Shown piece after piece: positions 11,673-25,007 of a DNA stretch of 64,000 nucleotides. Position 1 is the stretch's first letter; each line of letters begins with the position of its first letter. The stretch covers positions 15,800,303-15,864,302 of the forward strand of contig OZ038320.1 of assembly GCA_964035795.1 (NCBI GenBank), in the 5' to 3' direction. The stretch is from Pterobdella sp. o SKG-2022. Its lineage: Eukaryota; Annelida; Clitellata; Hirudinida; Piscicolidae. A model generated the notes under the pieces. The model did not search any database. It saw only the letters and a program-made list of their open reading frames with translations, and was not told the origin of the DNA. The position numbers and the translations under genes were made by a program.

Positions 11673-12211
11673 CGATTTGAATCAAACACTTATTAACTGA
11701 ATAATAATACAAAGCTTTTCAGAAATATATTTACCTTTTATTTTATTTTTTTAAATTTTATTTATTTATTATTATTACTTTAATTAATTAATTTTATAAC
11801 TTATATTTATTTTTTTTTAATTTATTTTTATTTTTTTTTTAAATTTTTATTTATTAATTTTTTAAACTTATTTATTTTTTTTTTTCTTTTTTATTTTCAT
11901 TTATTATTATTATTATTTTTTATTTGATTATTCTTCTTATTCTATTTTTTTTATTTATTCATTAATTCATTAAATTATTATTATATTTATTTATTTTATT
12001 TTTTTCCATTTTTATAGCTTTGAGTTTATTCTATTTCAATCTTTTAGAATTTTACATTCATTATTCTTGTCAAGCGTTATAGAAGTAATATTAAATGATG
12101 ATACCAGGGCAGTTAACAACGTCTGTAAGTTTTTATACTTGATAATGTGAGTTTAACTTACGAAAAGCTTCGTATTATTATTCAGTTAATAGTAGTGTTT
12201 GATTCAAAACG
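11673..12211. mobile_element. Palindromic (foldback-like) element, about 540 bp
   Basis: The left arm at 11673-11721 (cgatttgaatcaaacac..ttattaactgaataataatac) is the inverse of the right arm at 12163-12211, with a few mismatches. The right arm extends further inward through the core acttacgaaaagcttcgtat and acttgataatgtgag to about 12124. The interior (about 11745-12010) is T/A simple sequence. No coding capacity. A shortened copy with the same arms lies at 48250-48371. Confidence 0.7.
11746..12015. repeat. T/A-rich simple sequence
   Basis: An irregular run of (TTTA)n, (TTA)n and poly-T stretches forms the interior of the palindromic element. Confidence 0.7.
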
Positions 12212-12269
12212 TTTTTGTTAATAGGCTAATTTAGTTAATCATAATGTTTTTTCCACAAGTAAAAGAATA

Positions 12270-13830
12270 ATAAGAGATCAATTGAATAAACACCATAGAC
12301 GTCTTGGATATTTAAAATCAGAACACCAAGAAATTTTATACAATCTCCGCAGCATTTTAGGGTTGCTTCTTTGCAATATGTTATACAACAAAATTTTGAT
12401 ATCCTTGAGGAATAACAACATAAATCAATTCAAAATCAAATACAAAAAAATTACGAAACTTCAATTTTTACAACAAAACCGTCCTTCAACAATGATTACT
12501 ACATCCCAATACTCAACATGTCTCCTTTCCCCAGTCTCGACACTTCTAGCTTGAAATTTGGTCTCAATCACAGTTTCATCAATAAACACAAACAGTGAAA
12601 AAAGATTTAGCTATAGAATTGGAAACAGCAGCTGACACAATTAATATGTTAGTTTCAGATGACAAAAAAAAAAAGTTCATGAGTTTCTGCGCAAAATGAC
12701 CGAGACTTTCTCTTCCAATGTAATGCACGCCGAAGAAAACACGTTCAAAAACTTCAAAGATCTCAGAGAAAATAATAACATTACTATTCTTGCAGAAGAC
12801 AAAGGATACACAAACAGGCTTCCACTGTGTAAACAGAGTATAATAAGAAAATATGACAGAAGAAGGTATCAAATCTAAAAAATACGCACACACCACTGAC
12901 ACTATAATTAAAGACCTCACTTTTTTCCAATGCTCGACATTTTAAAAACCACCCACAATATGAGTTCATGAGATCATATTGTAATCAACCAGACCGTTTC
13001 TTTGCTAAAGCAAAAACGCATAAAGCCAACTCCATAAACGGCATAAACATAGAAAACTTAAAACTAAGACCCATCATGGACCAAGTGAACACATGTAACT
13101 ACAATGCAGGTCAGGTATTAGCAAAATACCTCAAACCCCTGGCAGAAAATGACTTCACGCTGAAAAATATTAAAAAGCATACCTCCATTGATGCCAGATG
13201 AAGAGGATGTAAGTTATGACGTTGAGTCCTTTTTCACAAATGTGCCAGTAGAGCACACCATCAAGTATATTTGTCATCAAATATATGTGAAAAAGAAAAT
13301 TCGTCCATTGTGTAGAGAAAATATTTTTATCAAACTGTTCAAAAAAGTCGCGACGAAGAGCATATTTTCAGCCAATGGTTGTCTTACAAAAAAATTGATG
13401 GAGTCACAATGAGAGGTCCTTTATCCGTTGTCTTTCCGGGATGTTTCCTCAATGATATAGAAAAAAAATTGATGCTTTTTTTTTCTTCTGCACTCTACAT
13501 CAGATATGTAGATGATATATATGTAAGAAGGAAAAAAAATGAAAAGAATGATCTTTTCAAAGCTCTCAATGCAATTCATCCTAACATCAAACTAACTGTT
13601 GAAGTCAATCTATCAAACTTTCTGGATTCTCATATGTTGAGAAACAAAGATGGCACAGTTAATTTCCAGGTAGTAGATAAATCAAGTAAAATTCCATTTC
13701 ACTTTTCCTCAAAAGTACCCCTTAAGAAAAATTTCATATTAGGAGAAGTATATATGGCTAAAATAATAGGTTCCAATTTAAATTTTGAGGTAATTGAAAT
13801 AAATATGAATAAAAGAGAACATAAATAAAT
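12270..13830 (+). mobile_element. Penelope-like element, degenerate reverse transcriptase
   Basis: Plus-strand frames carry a Penelope-type RT broken by frameshifts. In order: an N-terminal part with 'LAIELETAADTINMLVSDD', 'EDKGYT', the RFFAKAKTHKANSI..LKLRPIMDQ block, the active-site region VSYDVESFFTNVPVEHTI, then MRGPLSVVFPGCFLN, the catalytic-motif region YIRYVDDIYVR, and NLSNFLDSHMLRNKDGTVNF. YVDD with DVESFFTNVP is diagnostic of Penelope-like RTs. The GIY-YIG endonuclease normally found downstream is not visible, as the sequence runs into (ATAA)-rich DNA at 13820. The element is dead. Confidence 0.85.
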
Positions 13831-15300
13831 AAATATGAATATAATAAACATAAAATTAACAAATGAACTAAAAAATTAATATAAATAAAAAATAAATATG
13901 AATAAAAAATAAATAAAATAATGCTGATGAAGAATAAATTTTCCGAATTTTAACACTTATAGAAAAAGCAAATGATGAAACAGCTTGTGATACAGAAAAT
14001 TCAAATGATGAAGAAGCTACTTGTAATTTCAAAAAACTTTCTAAAAGTCTTTAATGCAGCGACATTGATTTGAGTGATAATGAAGAAAATAACAAAGAGT
14101 TTAAGTCGGAAAAAAAAGAAAAAGAATGCAAAAAAAATTTTTTTTCTTGTTGTAGCACAAAATACGATAAAAAAACTTTTGTCTGAAATACTTCAATATG
14201 AACAATTAAATTTAAATTCAAAAAAGTTTGTTTTTCTATAGGTGGTAAAATTTGGAAAAGTTGTTCATCATTTTTGTAAAAAAAAATTGGCTAACTTTCT
14301 TTAATGCCTCTGTTAAAAAAAATATGTAGTGTAAATTTCTTTAACTTACGATAAGCTATCAAAAATGAATACTTACGTCGTGGCAGTTTTTATTATTTTA
14401 TTTTTTCTCTATTTTACCCTTAAAACAAAAAAAAAACCAAGAAAAAATGCATCAGTCAGTGAAACCTATCACTTATAAAGGAGTTCTTAAAGACTAACAT
14501 TAAAATTTGATATGAAGATTATCATTCTCAAGTCTTGTTCAAATCACAGAAAATATTTTAAAAATTCGAAAAAAAACTATCTACGATAAATTAGCACATG
14601 GATATCATTCAATGATAGTAATAGTGAATTTTAATTCACCAATGACTTTTAAAAAACAACTATTATTTTGTTCCATTATGTCCTTTCACTCAAGTTTTAT
14701 TCTGAGTGAATTAAAATTTTATATATTAAAAAAATATTTGCTATTATTTTTTTCTGAAAAATATTTGAGCTAAATTATTTCGTTGTATAAAACGTAAACA
14801 AATTTCGAGTTTTCTATCTTTATCTGGAATGCTTCAGAGGCTGCCATCAAAGGTGTGCTGAAAGCTGATGCTAGGATAGTGAAAAGATTTATATGGTTTT
14901 TCAAAAATGTATTAAATAGACCCAAATTTTTCATAAAAACCTAATAGTGAAACAAAACAACGCTTATTTAAAGACAAAAAGTATATTTAAAAACAAATAA
15001 TGTAAAGCAGTAAAAATAATATTTTAAATTTACTTATTCGCACTTTTTTTCATAAATGTCCATATATTGACTAAATGAATATTTAAATGTAAAAAAAAAA
15101 GTTTACTTGTGGATGAATTACGGGAAGTTAAAGTTTAATAGATGTTCGGGAATGTAGGTCAACAGCCCTAATATTAACACAACATGAACGCAACGTTTGC
15201 AAAAAAACTGATCAATATAGTATCCAAATTTCGAACTTTTTTCTGTTCAAATTCTTAGCTACATTGTGTTTGAAATACGTCTTAAACTTGAGCTTGTTTA
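13831..15300. other. AT-rich sequence with an acidic coding-like remnant
   Basis: ATAA-rich simple sequence runs from 13820 to 13925. At about 13955-14190, after a possible acceptor (acacttatag), a reading frame gives EKANDETACDTENSNDEEAT, one stop, then DIDLSDNEENNKEFKSEKK and a further stop. This acidic/Lys-rich composition is unusual for random AT-rich DNA and may be a decayed exon. Nothing else is recognisable. Confidence 0.25.
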
Positions 15301-15309
15301 AAAAACACA

Positions 15310-15620
15310 TGTAAAGTAAGAATGATTTGGCATTTGAGCTGGAAGCAGCGGCGGAAAGAATCAATTAAATGGTTCCAGATGAAGACAAAAAGCAAATTAA
15401 TGAACTTTTCAACAAAATGATTTTTTCAATTTCCAAAAAAAATCAAACATGCAAAAAATGACATCATCAAATCTTGCAAGTCATTTAGCAACAACAAGGA
15501 CATAACGATTTTAACAGAAAATAAAGATTTATCAAGTGTCATTATTATAAAACGCACGATGTCAACAAAGTACAAGGTTTGCTATATAAAGGTATCAAAT
15601 CAAATCAAATCAATTACGAG
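15310..15620 (+). mobile_element. Penelope-like element fragment (N-terminal part)
   Basis: Translation shows ELEAAAERIN, DEDKKQINELFNKM and NNKDITILTENKDLSSVIII. These align with the region 'ELETAADTIN...DDKKKK' and 'NNITILAEDKGYT' of the copy at 12270-13830. It is frameshifted and truncated. Confidence 0.65.
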
Positions 15621-16540
15621 TATGATTATAGTGACTTAACTTCAGGAGTTGCTAGACCACTCAGTATTATGAACTATGAATGCAATGTAATTTTTTTTAG
15701 ATATGACAATTTAAAAAAAAAAACTATGAAAGTATAACTAAACAAACAAAACAGAAGATACTACTACTAAGATTATATGAAAAAAAGGTCTGTTGTTTGA
15801 AACAAAAGCAATCATAATAAGACTTATATAAATGACATTTAGAAAACTGAGTTGATTTTATGAATGTATAAAAATAATTAAATCTGTGATAATAAAAAAA
15901 AACATAAATATAGATGAAACTTCAAATAAAATATTTTGAGCAATCAAATGTTAATTTTAGACAAAATTTGAACAACTTCATTGTCTTCATTTTTTTTCCT
16001 CAATGGGACTTCCACATCATCACAATTGAAGCCAGAAAGTGCTTATCTTTTTCTTTATTGTTACATTCTTTGATATTAATTAAATGATAATATTTTTTTT
16101 ACTCTTTTATAGAATTTTCATCCAAGTAATGCCAGCCTTTATTACACCCAAAAAACTATGAAGTCTTTATCTTTGTAATATTTTTTGTTGCATAAGATGA
16201 AATTGTTGATATTCACAATTAATCTTCTTTCTATGGAAAGCAAAAAATTTGAAATCATCCCAAAAGAAGTAGTTCTTGTATCTTGTTGTACTAAGTTATT
16301 AAATTTTGAAATAGAATTGCGAAATTATTTTAAATAATATTATTTTGACATTTTCAACTGAATTATGTAGTTTTTAAGTATAAAAATCGACTATTCGAGC
16401 CGCCATTATAACTTCGACGGGCCACCTTCGATTGGCGCCAAAGACTTCATCGTATCAGGTAAGTATGCTAACACAGTTGACTTCAGCGTTAATGATCTCA
16501 ACTCGTTCCAAGTTTTTTTCTACATCATACTAAGAATGAC
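15621..16540. other. AT-rich sequence between two Penelope fragments
   Basis: No element is recognised over most of this stretch. A less AT-rich piece at about 16395-16510 may be a LINE end on the minus strand, but no motif is clear. Confidence 0.3.
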
Positions 16541-16745
16541 CCATATTTTGAAGCAATGTTTCGCTCTAACAACCAGCCGGAGAGATTATTTGCCATGGTC
16601 AAAATACTTGAAGCTGCTTCACTCCATAGAATTGCATCTGAAAGTTTGAAAATAAGATTTATAACTGATCAGACTAACACGTGTTATTACAAAGCTGATG
16701 AGCTGATCCCAGAATGTCTTCAACTTCTAGCTGATTGGGTAAATC
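16541..16745 (+). mobile_element. Penelope-like element fragment (RT entry region)
   Basis: Translation RSNNQPERLFAMVKILEAAS, then LKIRFITDQTNTCYYKADEL, corresponds to the CNQPDRFFAKAKT...LKLRPIMDQVNTCNYNAGQ block of the copy at 12270-13830. It stops abruptly where a minus-strand RTE fragment begins. Confidence 0.7.
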
Positions 16746-17310
16746 TTGTTGAATGCCTCTGTCAGTCGCCTCACCCTTGTTTTTGAAGCAGTTGAAGATC
16801 ACGCTCGTATAACAGTCTTCAGGCATTTTATATTCATCTAAGATACCATTGAAAAGGTCTGTTATACGGCTAATGCCTACTTCACCAAAAGCTTGCAACA
16901 TTTTTGCAAAAACACCAGAACTACCAGTTGCTTTACCACACTTCGTTCTGCCCAAAACTCTTCTCACTGTGTCGATTTCTATCTTAGGCCGCGGTCCAAT
17001 TGTGAGATCGTTTAGAGTTAATGACTTCTTATTCCAATCAAACTCCTCATTCAACAGACGTTCATAAGGTTCTTGCCATGCAAGTAGCTTTTCATGGTCT
17101 GTAACAGCTATGCTCCCTTTGTCATTTTTGACACAATTTTCTCCAATGACATTACGGTTAGCTGCATTTATGTTTTGCTATTTTGAACACTTTTGGTCGA
17201 TTGTCTTCCCTTCTTAGAACTTCACCAAACATTATCTGCTCAGCCACTCTTCTAGCATCGTATACAGCTCTTTTGGCATCTATCTTAGCGCGTATATATC
17301 AAGATATCTT
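16746..17310 (-). mobile_element. RTE-type LINE fragment, start of reverse transcriptase
   Basis: On the minus strand: NRNVIGENCVKNDKGSIAVT, then WQEPYERLLNEEFDWNKKSL, then GPRPKIEIDTVRRVL followed by KCGKATGSSGVFAKMLQAFG, then ITDLFNGILDEYKMPEDCYT. This is the well-known RTE-type linker and RT motif 1-2 region ('MK.GKA.GPSGV.AEMLK', 'P.DW..S.I.P..K.KGD'). It ends at the junction with the Penelope fragment. Confidence 0.8.
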
Positions 17311-17339
17311 GAGGTTGATACAAGAAAAAAGATGGGTGC

Positions 17340-18185
17340 AGTTTAACACATAAACATGAAAAGTTTCTGCAATAAAATAAAACTCAAAGTAATTACTTTT
17401 ATTTCAAAAGCATAGTATGAAGTAAAAAATATTTAGTTTGAAACATAAGAAAATTACTAGATAAAAGTCAATGAAACATTAAACTAACATTTTGGAATTG
17501 AGATTTATTCAAAAATATCTCATGAAACTCCTTTGTCAAAAAGCCAAAATACTCTCAATCGAAGCATTAATACCTGAAAAAGAAGATTGCATAAAAATTT
17601 TTAAACTAAGCATACTCTAAGCTATCCACTCACCATTAGATGAATTCGAGAAATTACTGAACTACCGAGCTAAAATAACTGAAACCCAAAAATTTTGGAC
17701 TATAATCAGCTAAAAAGTTGGAATCAGTAAACTGAAAGTTAAAATTGCATTTTATAACTTAGTAAGTAAAATTATTCATAGAATTCGGCACTTTTAGCAG
17801 CCGTTTTATCGGTTTGTTTTTGCTATGAACTGCTTTTTCTCCTTTCAATCATAAGCTTTGTTAGTTGGAAAATGTTAGATTTTTTTCATAAAAATATTTA
17901 TGTATCAGAATGTTCAGATATTTGAGGATTTTACAAAAATTGATCCAAATGTATGCAAATCAATTTTCTTGAATATAGTGTTCTTTGAAGTGAAATAGAT
18001 ATTTTTTTCAAAAAAACAAAATAATATAGTTTCATTCAGATATGAATGTAAAAAAAAGGATTATTTCAGTACTTTCACAATTTTTTTGAAATTCTATGAT
18101 TGGTGCAAATTTTTCTTTAGTGCTATTGGCTGGCCGATAAAGCTATTAAAGATGTATAATGAAATCGTCAAGAGCTAGTTCTCGA
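17340..18185. other. AT-rich intergenic sequence
   Basis: No feature is recognisable apart from homopolymer runs. Confidence 0.3.
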
Positions 18186-18189
18186 AGTT

Positions 18190-18960
18190 GGCCTTTCCAT
18201 TTAGAGCGATCGAGTGGATTCGCAAAACCATGTTCAGCTATCTTTTGTCATTCAATATGAGCTCGTTTTTAGTCTTTCTGGGCCTACCAGGCTTCTTGTA
18301 TGTATCTTACTCCAACTTTCGCATCTGAGAGATCCAACCACAGCACAAAAGTTTGGTCGTAAAATTAGCCATGAAAAGACCAAGTTACTGCGCATTAAAA
18401 ACCAACAATTACCGTTTCCGGGAAAGCAGTAACAGACGTCGACAACTTCGTGTATCTAGATAGCAAGATCAGCCAAACAGGAGGTACAGATGAAAACATT
18501 AAGGCTAGGCTAAAGAAAGCCCGAAAAGCATTTGCCTGTTAAGACCCATGTGGAGAGTGAAAAGCATCATGGTAAAGATGCAAACCTTCGTCAATGACTG
18601 CCTTCAACAGATCCTCTGTTTGAGGTGGTCCGACAGAATGCTGAACGCCGAGCTAAAAACATCCACAAATCAACAACCAATGAAAGTCTAAGTCAAGCGG
18701 TGAAAATGGCGATGGGTCGGCCACACCCTGCGGGAAGAGCCGGAAATATTACCAGACAAGTGCTTGAATAGAAACCGCGAGGGAAGAGAAGGAGGGGACG
18801 TCAAAAGCAGACCTAGAGAAGAAGTCTAAACTGTGAACTGTGGAACTCTGCTTTAACATGGGAAGAAGCCAAAACCAGCGCCAGAGACAGAGGGAGAGGG
18901 AAAAAAGTTGTTAAAGCTCAATTTTTCCTTAGGAGTCTAAAAGACTAAGAAATAATTAAA
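18190..18960 (+). mobile_element. RTE-like LINE C-terminal fragment
   Basis: Across shifting plus-strand frames: ISHEKTKLLRIKNQQ, then VSGKAVTDVDNFVYLDSKIS followed by QTGGTDENIKARLKKARKAF, then MQTFVNDCLQQILCLRWSD, then WRWVGHTLREEP, and GREGGD/RRRGRQKQT-like tail motifs. The order matches the C-terminal part of a widespread LINE family. The stretch normally found between KARKAF..RP.W and MQTFVN (with the YGSETW motif) is missing, so there is an internal deletion at about 18577. Confidence 0.75.
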
Positions 18961-19039
18961 AAATTTTTTTTAACTTTTTAAATATTTCAATTATTTTGTC
19001 AATATTGATAATTTGAATCTTTTCAATAATCATGAGGTC

Positions 19040-21125
19040 ACAAAATAAAACGACATATGGATCTTGAGAGTTTTGCTCATGAAGTTGAAAACTCTTTTAT
19101 AGCTTTTGCCAATAATCTTGATATTGATTCAGCTCCTCAACTTCACAATTCTACTTTTCAATAATTCTTGACAAGATGCTACCCATCAAGACTATTCGAA
19201 TTCATCAAAGATCATTTGATCCATGGTTCGATCAAGAATTTCATGATGCAAAACGTCTCAAAAACATTTGAATTTAGATACAGGAAAAAAAATTACAGTT
19301 GATCTGGAAGTGGGTCAATCAGAAACAGAAATACAGAAGACTATGTAGACAGAAGAAATAAGAGTATTGGAATGCAAAACTCATGGATCCAAAAAGCAAT
19401 ATATCAAAAACTTGGAATCTCATTTATAAAATTTTAAGAAGAGGAAAAAAATCTGTTACTAATATCAATTCTCAAAAGTATCATTCTTATTTACTAAAGA
19501 AAATTGAAACAGCAAAGATTTCTTTCCGATCATCCGAAGCGCCAGAATTTTCAAAATGCAACGAAAAGTTGAGTTTGAATGCCTTCGATGAAGTAACATT
19601 AGATGATTTACTTTATGCCATCCAGAAACTTCCAAATAAACAGTGTGAGCACGACCCAATTCCAACCTGGCTTCTGAAAAAGATAGCTTCTATAGTTGCT
19701 CCATTCATATTGAATATCTTCAATCTATCTTTTGCCACTGAAAGGGTTCCATGTCAATTCAAACATGCTTACGTCGCACCGCTTTTGAAGAAAGCAGATC
19801 TGAACTAAGAGACCCTTTTATCATACCGACCTATTTCAAACTTGAACATGCTTTCAAAACTTTTTGAACGAATTTTTTTTCCAAGAATTGTCATTCACTC
19901 GAATAAAAATAATTTATTAACATCTTTTCAATCAGCTGACAACAACAAAAAATCTCTTTTTGTCCTTCTCGATCTTTCGTCTGCCTTTGACTCAATAGGT
20001 CATTAAATACTAATCAGAAGATTAAACGAATCATTTGGCTTGAATGACTTCACTCTTGAATGAAGATCATTCAACGTCAAATGCCCCAAAACAGAATGAG
20101 CACCAAACGTTTACCACAAGGTTCTGTTCTTGGACCGCTTTTGTTCGCTTTATATACAGCTGATTTAGAAAAGATTGCAGCTTCTTACAATTTGAAAATT
20201 TATCAATATGCCGACGACGCTCATTTATTTAGGTATTACTCATTTGATGCATCAATGGACTTGCAAGAAAGAATGTCAAAGTGTATTGATGAACACTAGA
20301 TAATGTAAGATACTCTTACGAAAAGCTTCGTGTATTAAGTTTCTCAATAAACCTTAGTGTTTGTTTTCATTGTTTTAATGAAATTGCAGCTTAGATGAAA
20401 GCCAACCAAGTGAAACTCAACAGTTCAAAAACTGAAGTCATTTGGTTCTCAACATGTAGAAGCATATGCAAACTGCCAACTCAACCAGCTCGTGTGTTAA
20501 ATGATCATATAATTCCTTCTGATTCAGTTAAAAATCTTGGTGTCTATTTTGACAAAAATCTAAGCATGAAAACTCACATAAACAAATTATTGCAAATGTC
20601 ATTTGCATCATTGAGGAAGATTAGAAGCATTAAAACCTACCTGAACCGAGTCACTCAAAACACTTATACCTGCCTTGATACTGAGTCGCTTTGATTATAG
20701 AAATATTGTACTAATGGGATTACCCAAGTTAAAGACCACAAAAACCCTGTCCATAACTAACATCACAGCCAGATTAATATCAAAAACTAGAAAGTTTGAT
20801 CATATAACTCCTGTTTTAAAAGCTCTACACTGGCTTAAAATTGAAGAAAGAATTCAATAAAAGATGATACTAAAAGTGCATAAATGTCTCAAAATGGAAA
20901 GCTCTTCTTATCTTTTATCGAAATTATCAACTGTGTTTTCATTGCCTGAAAGAAAAAGACTCAGATCATCGAACACAATGGATATAGCAAGAGTGAGGGC
21001 TAACACCATTTTGGGAAATAGAAGATTTGAAGTTGCTGCACCAATTCTATGGAACAATCTACCAAATCACTTCAAATCCATAACCTCCACAACAACTTTT
21101 TCCAAGTGCTTATAAACCCATCTTT
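19040..21125 (+). mobile_element. L2/CR1-type LINE, interrupted by a short insertion
   Basis: Frames joined across frameshifts show: a post-endonuclease linker (MDPKSNISKTWNLIYKILRR), RT motifs LPNKQCEHDPIPTWLLKKIA, the RLPQGSVLGPLLFALY block, the catalytic IYQYADDAHLF, then MKANQVKLNSSKTEVIWFS, VKNLGVYFDKNLSM, and the C-terminal signature RRFEVAAPILWNNLPNHFKS. YADD is intact. Stops and frameshifts are many. The RT frame is split between CIDE and IAA-MKANQ by the 84-bp insertion at 20294-20377, after which homology resumes exactly. Confidence 0.85.
20294..20377 (+). mobile_element. 84-bp short element with 5-bp target duplication
   Basis: The inserted segment starts cactagataatgtaagat, contains ttacgaaaagcttcgtg and ends near cattgtttta. 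It splits the LINE reading frame, and the host codons resume on the other side. The flanking pentamer atgaa (20289-20293 and 20378-20382) looks like a target-site duplication. The core is shared with about nine other sites in the window. This copy defines the element borders best. Confidence 0.75.
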
Positions 21126-22355
21126 AGTTTAAGACTAATAATATTGAAACACAATTGTAGAATTTTTTTTTCTCAAGTATTTTTTTTTGAAAATCAAATT
21201 AGTGGGAAAAAAGGAGGGGTAAATGAAAGGAATGAGTGTGTGTGTGGATTGACGATAAAGCGTGAGGGGCTGGAAAAAATGAAAATTCACCATATTAGGA
21301 CTGAATCTATATATAAATATATATTCCAAAGTAGTCTTGAAGACTTAATCAGTTTTATACCATTATAATAATATTCTTTATTTGTTTGTTTGAGTAAAAT
21401 ATCTTCAGTGTATCTAAGTTCATTATGAGTTAATTGAAAACATTTTAAATATTTGTTTTCCAAAAAATTTTTTTTATCATTATAAAACAAAATTAAGATA
21501 TTATTAGCAAAATTTACGAAACTTTTTTTAAGATGACTCAAAGCTATGTTCTTCAAACATTCGTAAAAATTAATTAAAAGCATCATCTGTAAACCCCAAA
21601 TTAAATCCAGTTCTATTATATAATTGAAGCAATTGTTTTTATTTACATGGGGAAATTATAAAGGTTACATTTAAACCAGCTTTGCCGTCCCTAAATAAGA
21701 ATTCTTTACATAAACATACACAGTTCAATACATTTTTCGCTGTTTTTCCCTTTGTTGGAACAAAAAAGCTTTGTCTAAAAATCTTTTCATTTTCAAGGCT
21801 AATTTTATCTTAATGAAAAATTTGAATAAAACGATTTAATGCAATTAATTGAAATAATTCTTATTACTTTTGAAAATCAATATAAACAAGCAATGTTCGC
21901 AGCTGACCGTAGCATGTTGAACACGTGGGTGTGACCACATTCAACAAACATCGCCTCCACAGTATTAAAAATATTCGTTTGTTTATTATTTGAAATGTTC
22001 AAAAATACTTAGTGTATTCTAGATTAAAAAAATAAAGGTATTATAATAAGCTAAAATATCATTAAAAAAATGATCAGATCATTCCGAATATTATAACATG
22101 TTCGAAATAATCAAATATTTTTGGGTAGATTTTTATTTGTTTAGGTTGAACACCCCTTATTGTTGAATATAGCTTCATAATAATAATCCTGAAAGTACTG
22201 CGCAATTAATCAGCTGATTATATAAAAGCTTTTGCGCCTTTAAATATTGCTTGTGTATTTCAATTTTATTTTGCGTCTCGTTGTTTTGCTCGAGTTATAA
22301 TTTGAAATAAATTTCGAAAACTTTTAATTATGCGTACTTCACTAAAAATTTGGAA
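21126..22355. other. AT-rich sequence upstream of the PAM2-like gene
   Basis: A short G-rich piece lies at about 21200-21270. At 21935-21965 there is a less AT-rich stretch containing the inverse of ggaggcgatgtt, repeated at 25081. The last 150 bases may hold the promoter and 5' UTR of the next gene, but no TATA box or initiator can be singled out in this composition. Confidence 0.3.
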
Positions 22356-24807
<2,452 letters not shown>

Positions 24808-25007
24808 NNNNNNNNNNNNNNNNNNNNNNNNNNNNNNNNNNNNNNNNNNNNNNNNNNNNNNNNNNNNNNNNNNNNNNNNNNNNNNNNNNNNNNNNNNNNN
24901 NNNNNNNNNNNNNNNNNNNNNNNNNNNNNNNNNNNNNNNNNNNNNNNNNNNNNNNNNNNNNNNNNNNNNNNNNNNNNNNNNNNNNNNNNNNNNNNNNNNN
25001 NNNNNNN
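24808..25007. other. 200-base N gap
   Basis: A run of exactly 200 N, followed by an atatatat remnant. It is probably a placeholder of arbitrary length over a microsatellite, and it interrupts the PAM2-like gene. Confidence 0.98.

Noticed and set aside
21287..21586. 99-codon minus-strand frame
   Set aside because: No motif, no splice or start context, and AT-driven composition (Leu/Asn/Lys/Tyr).
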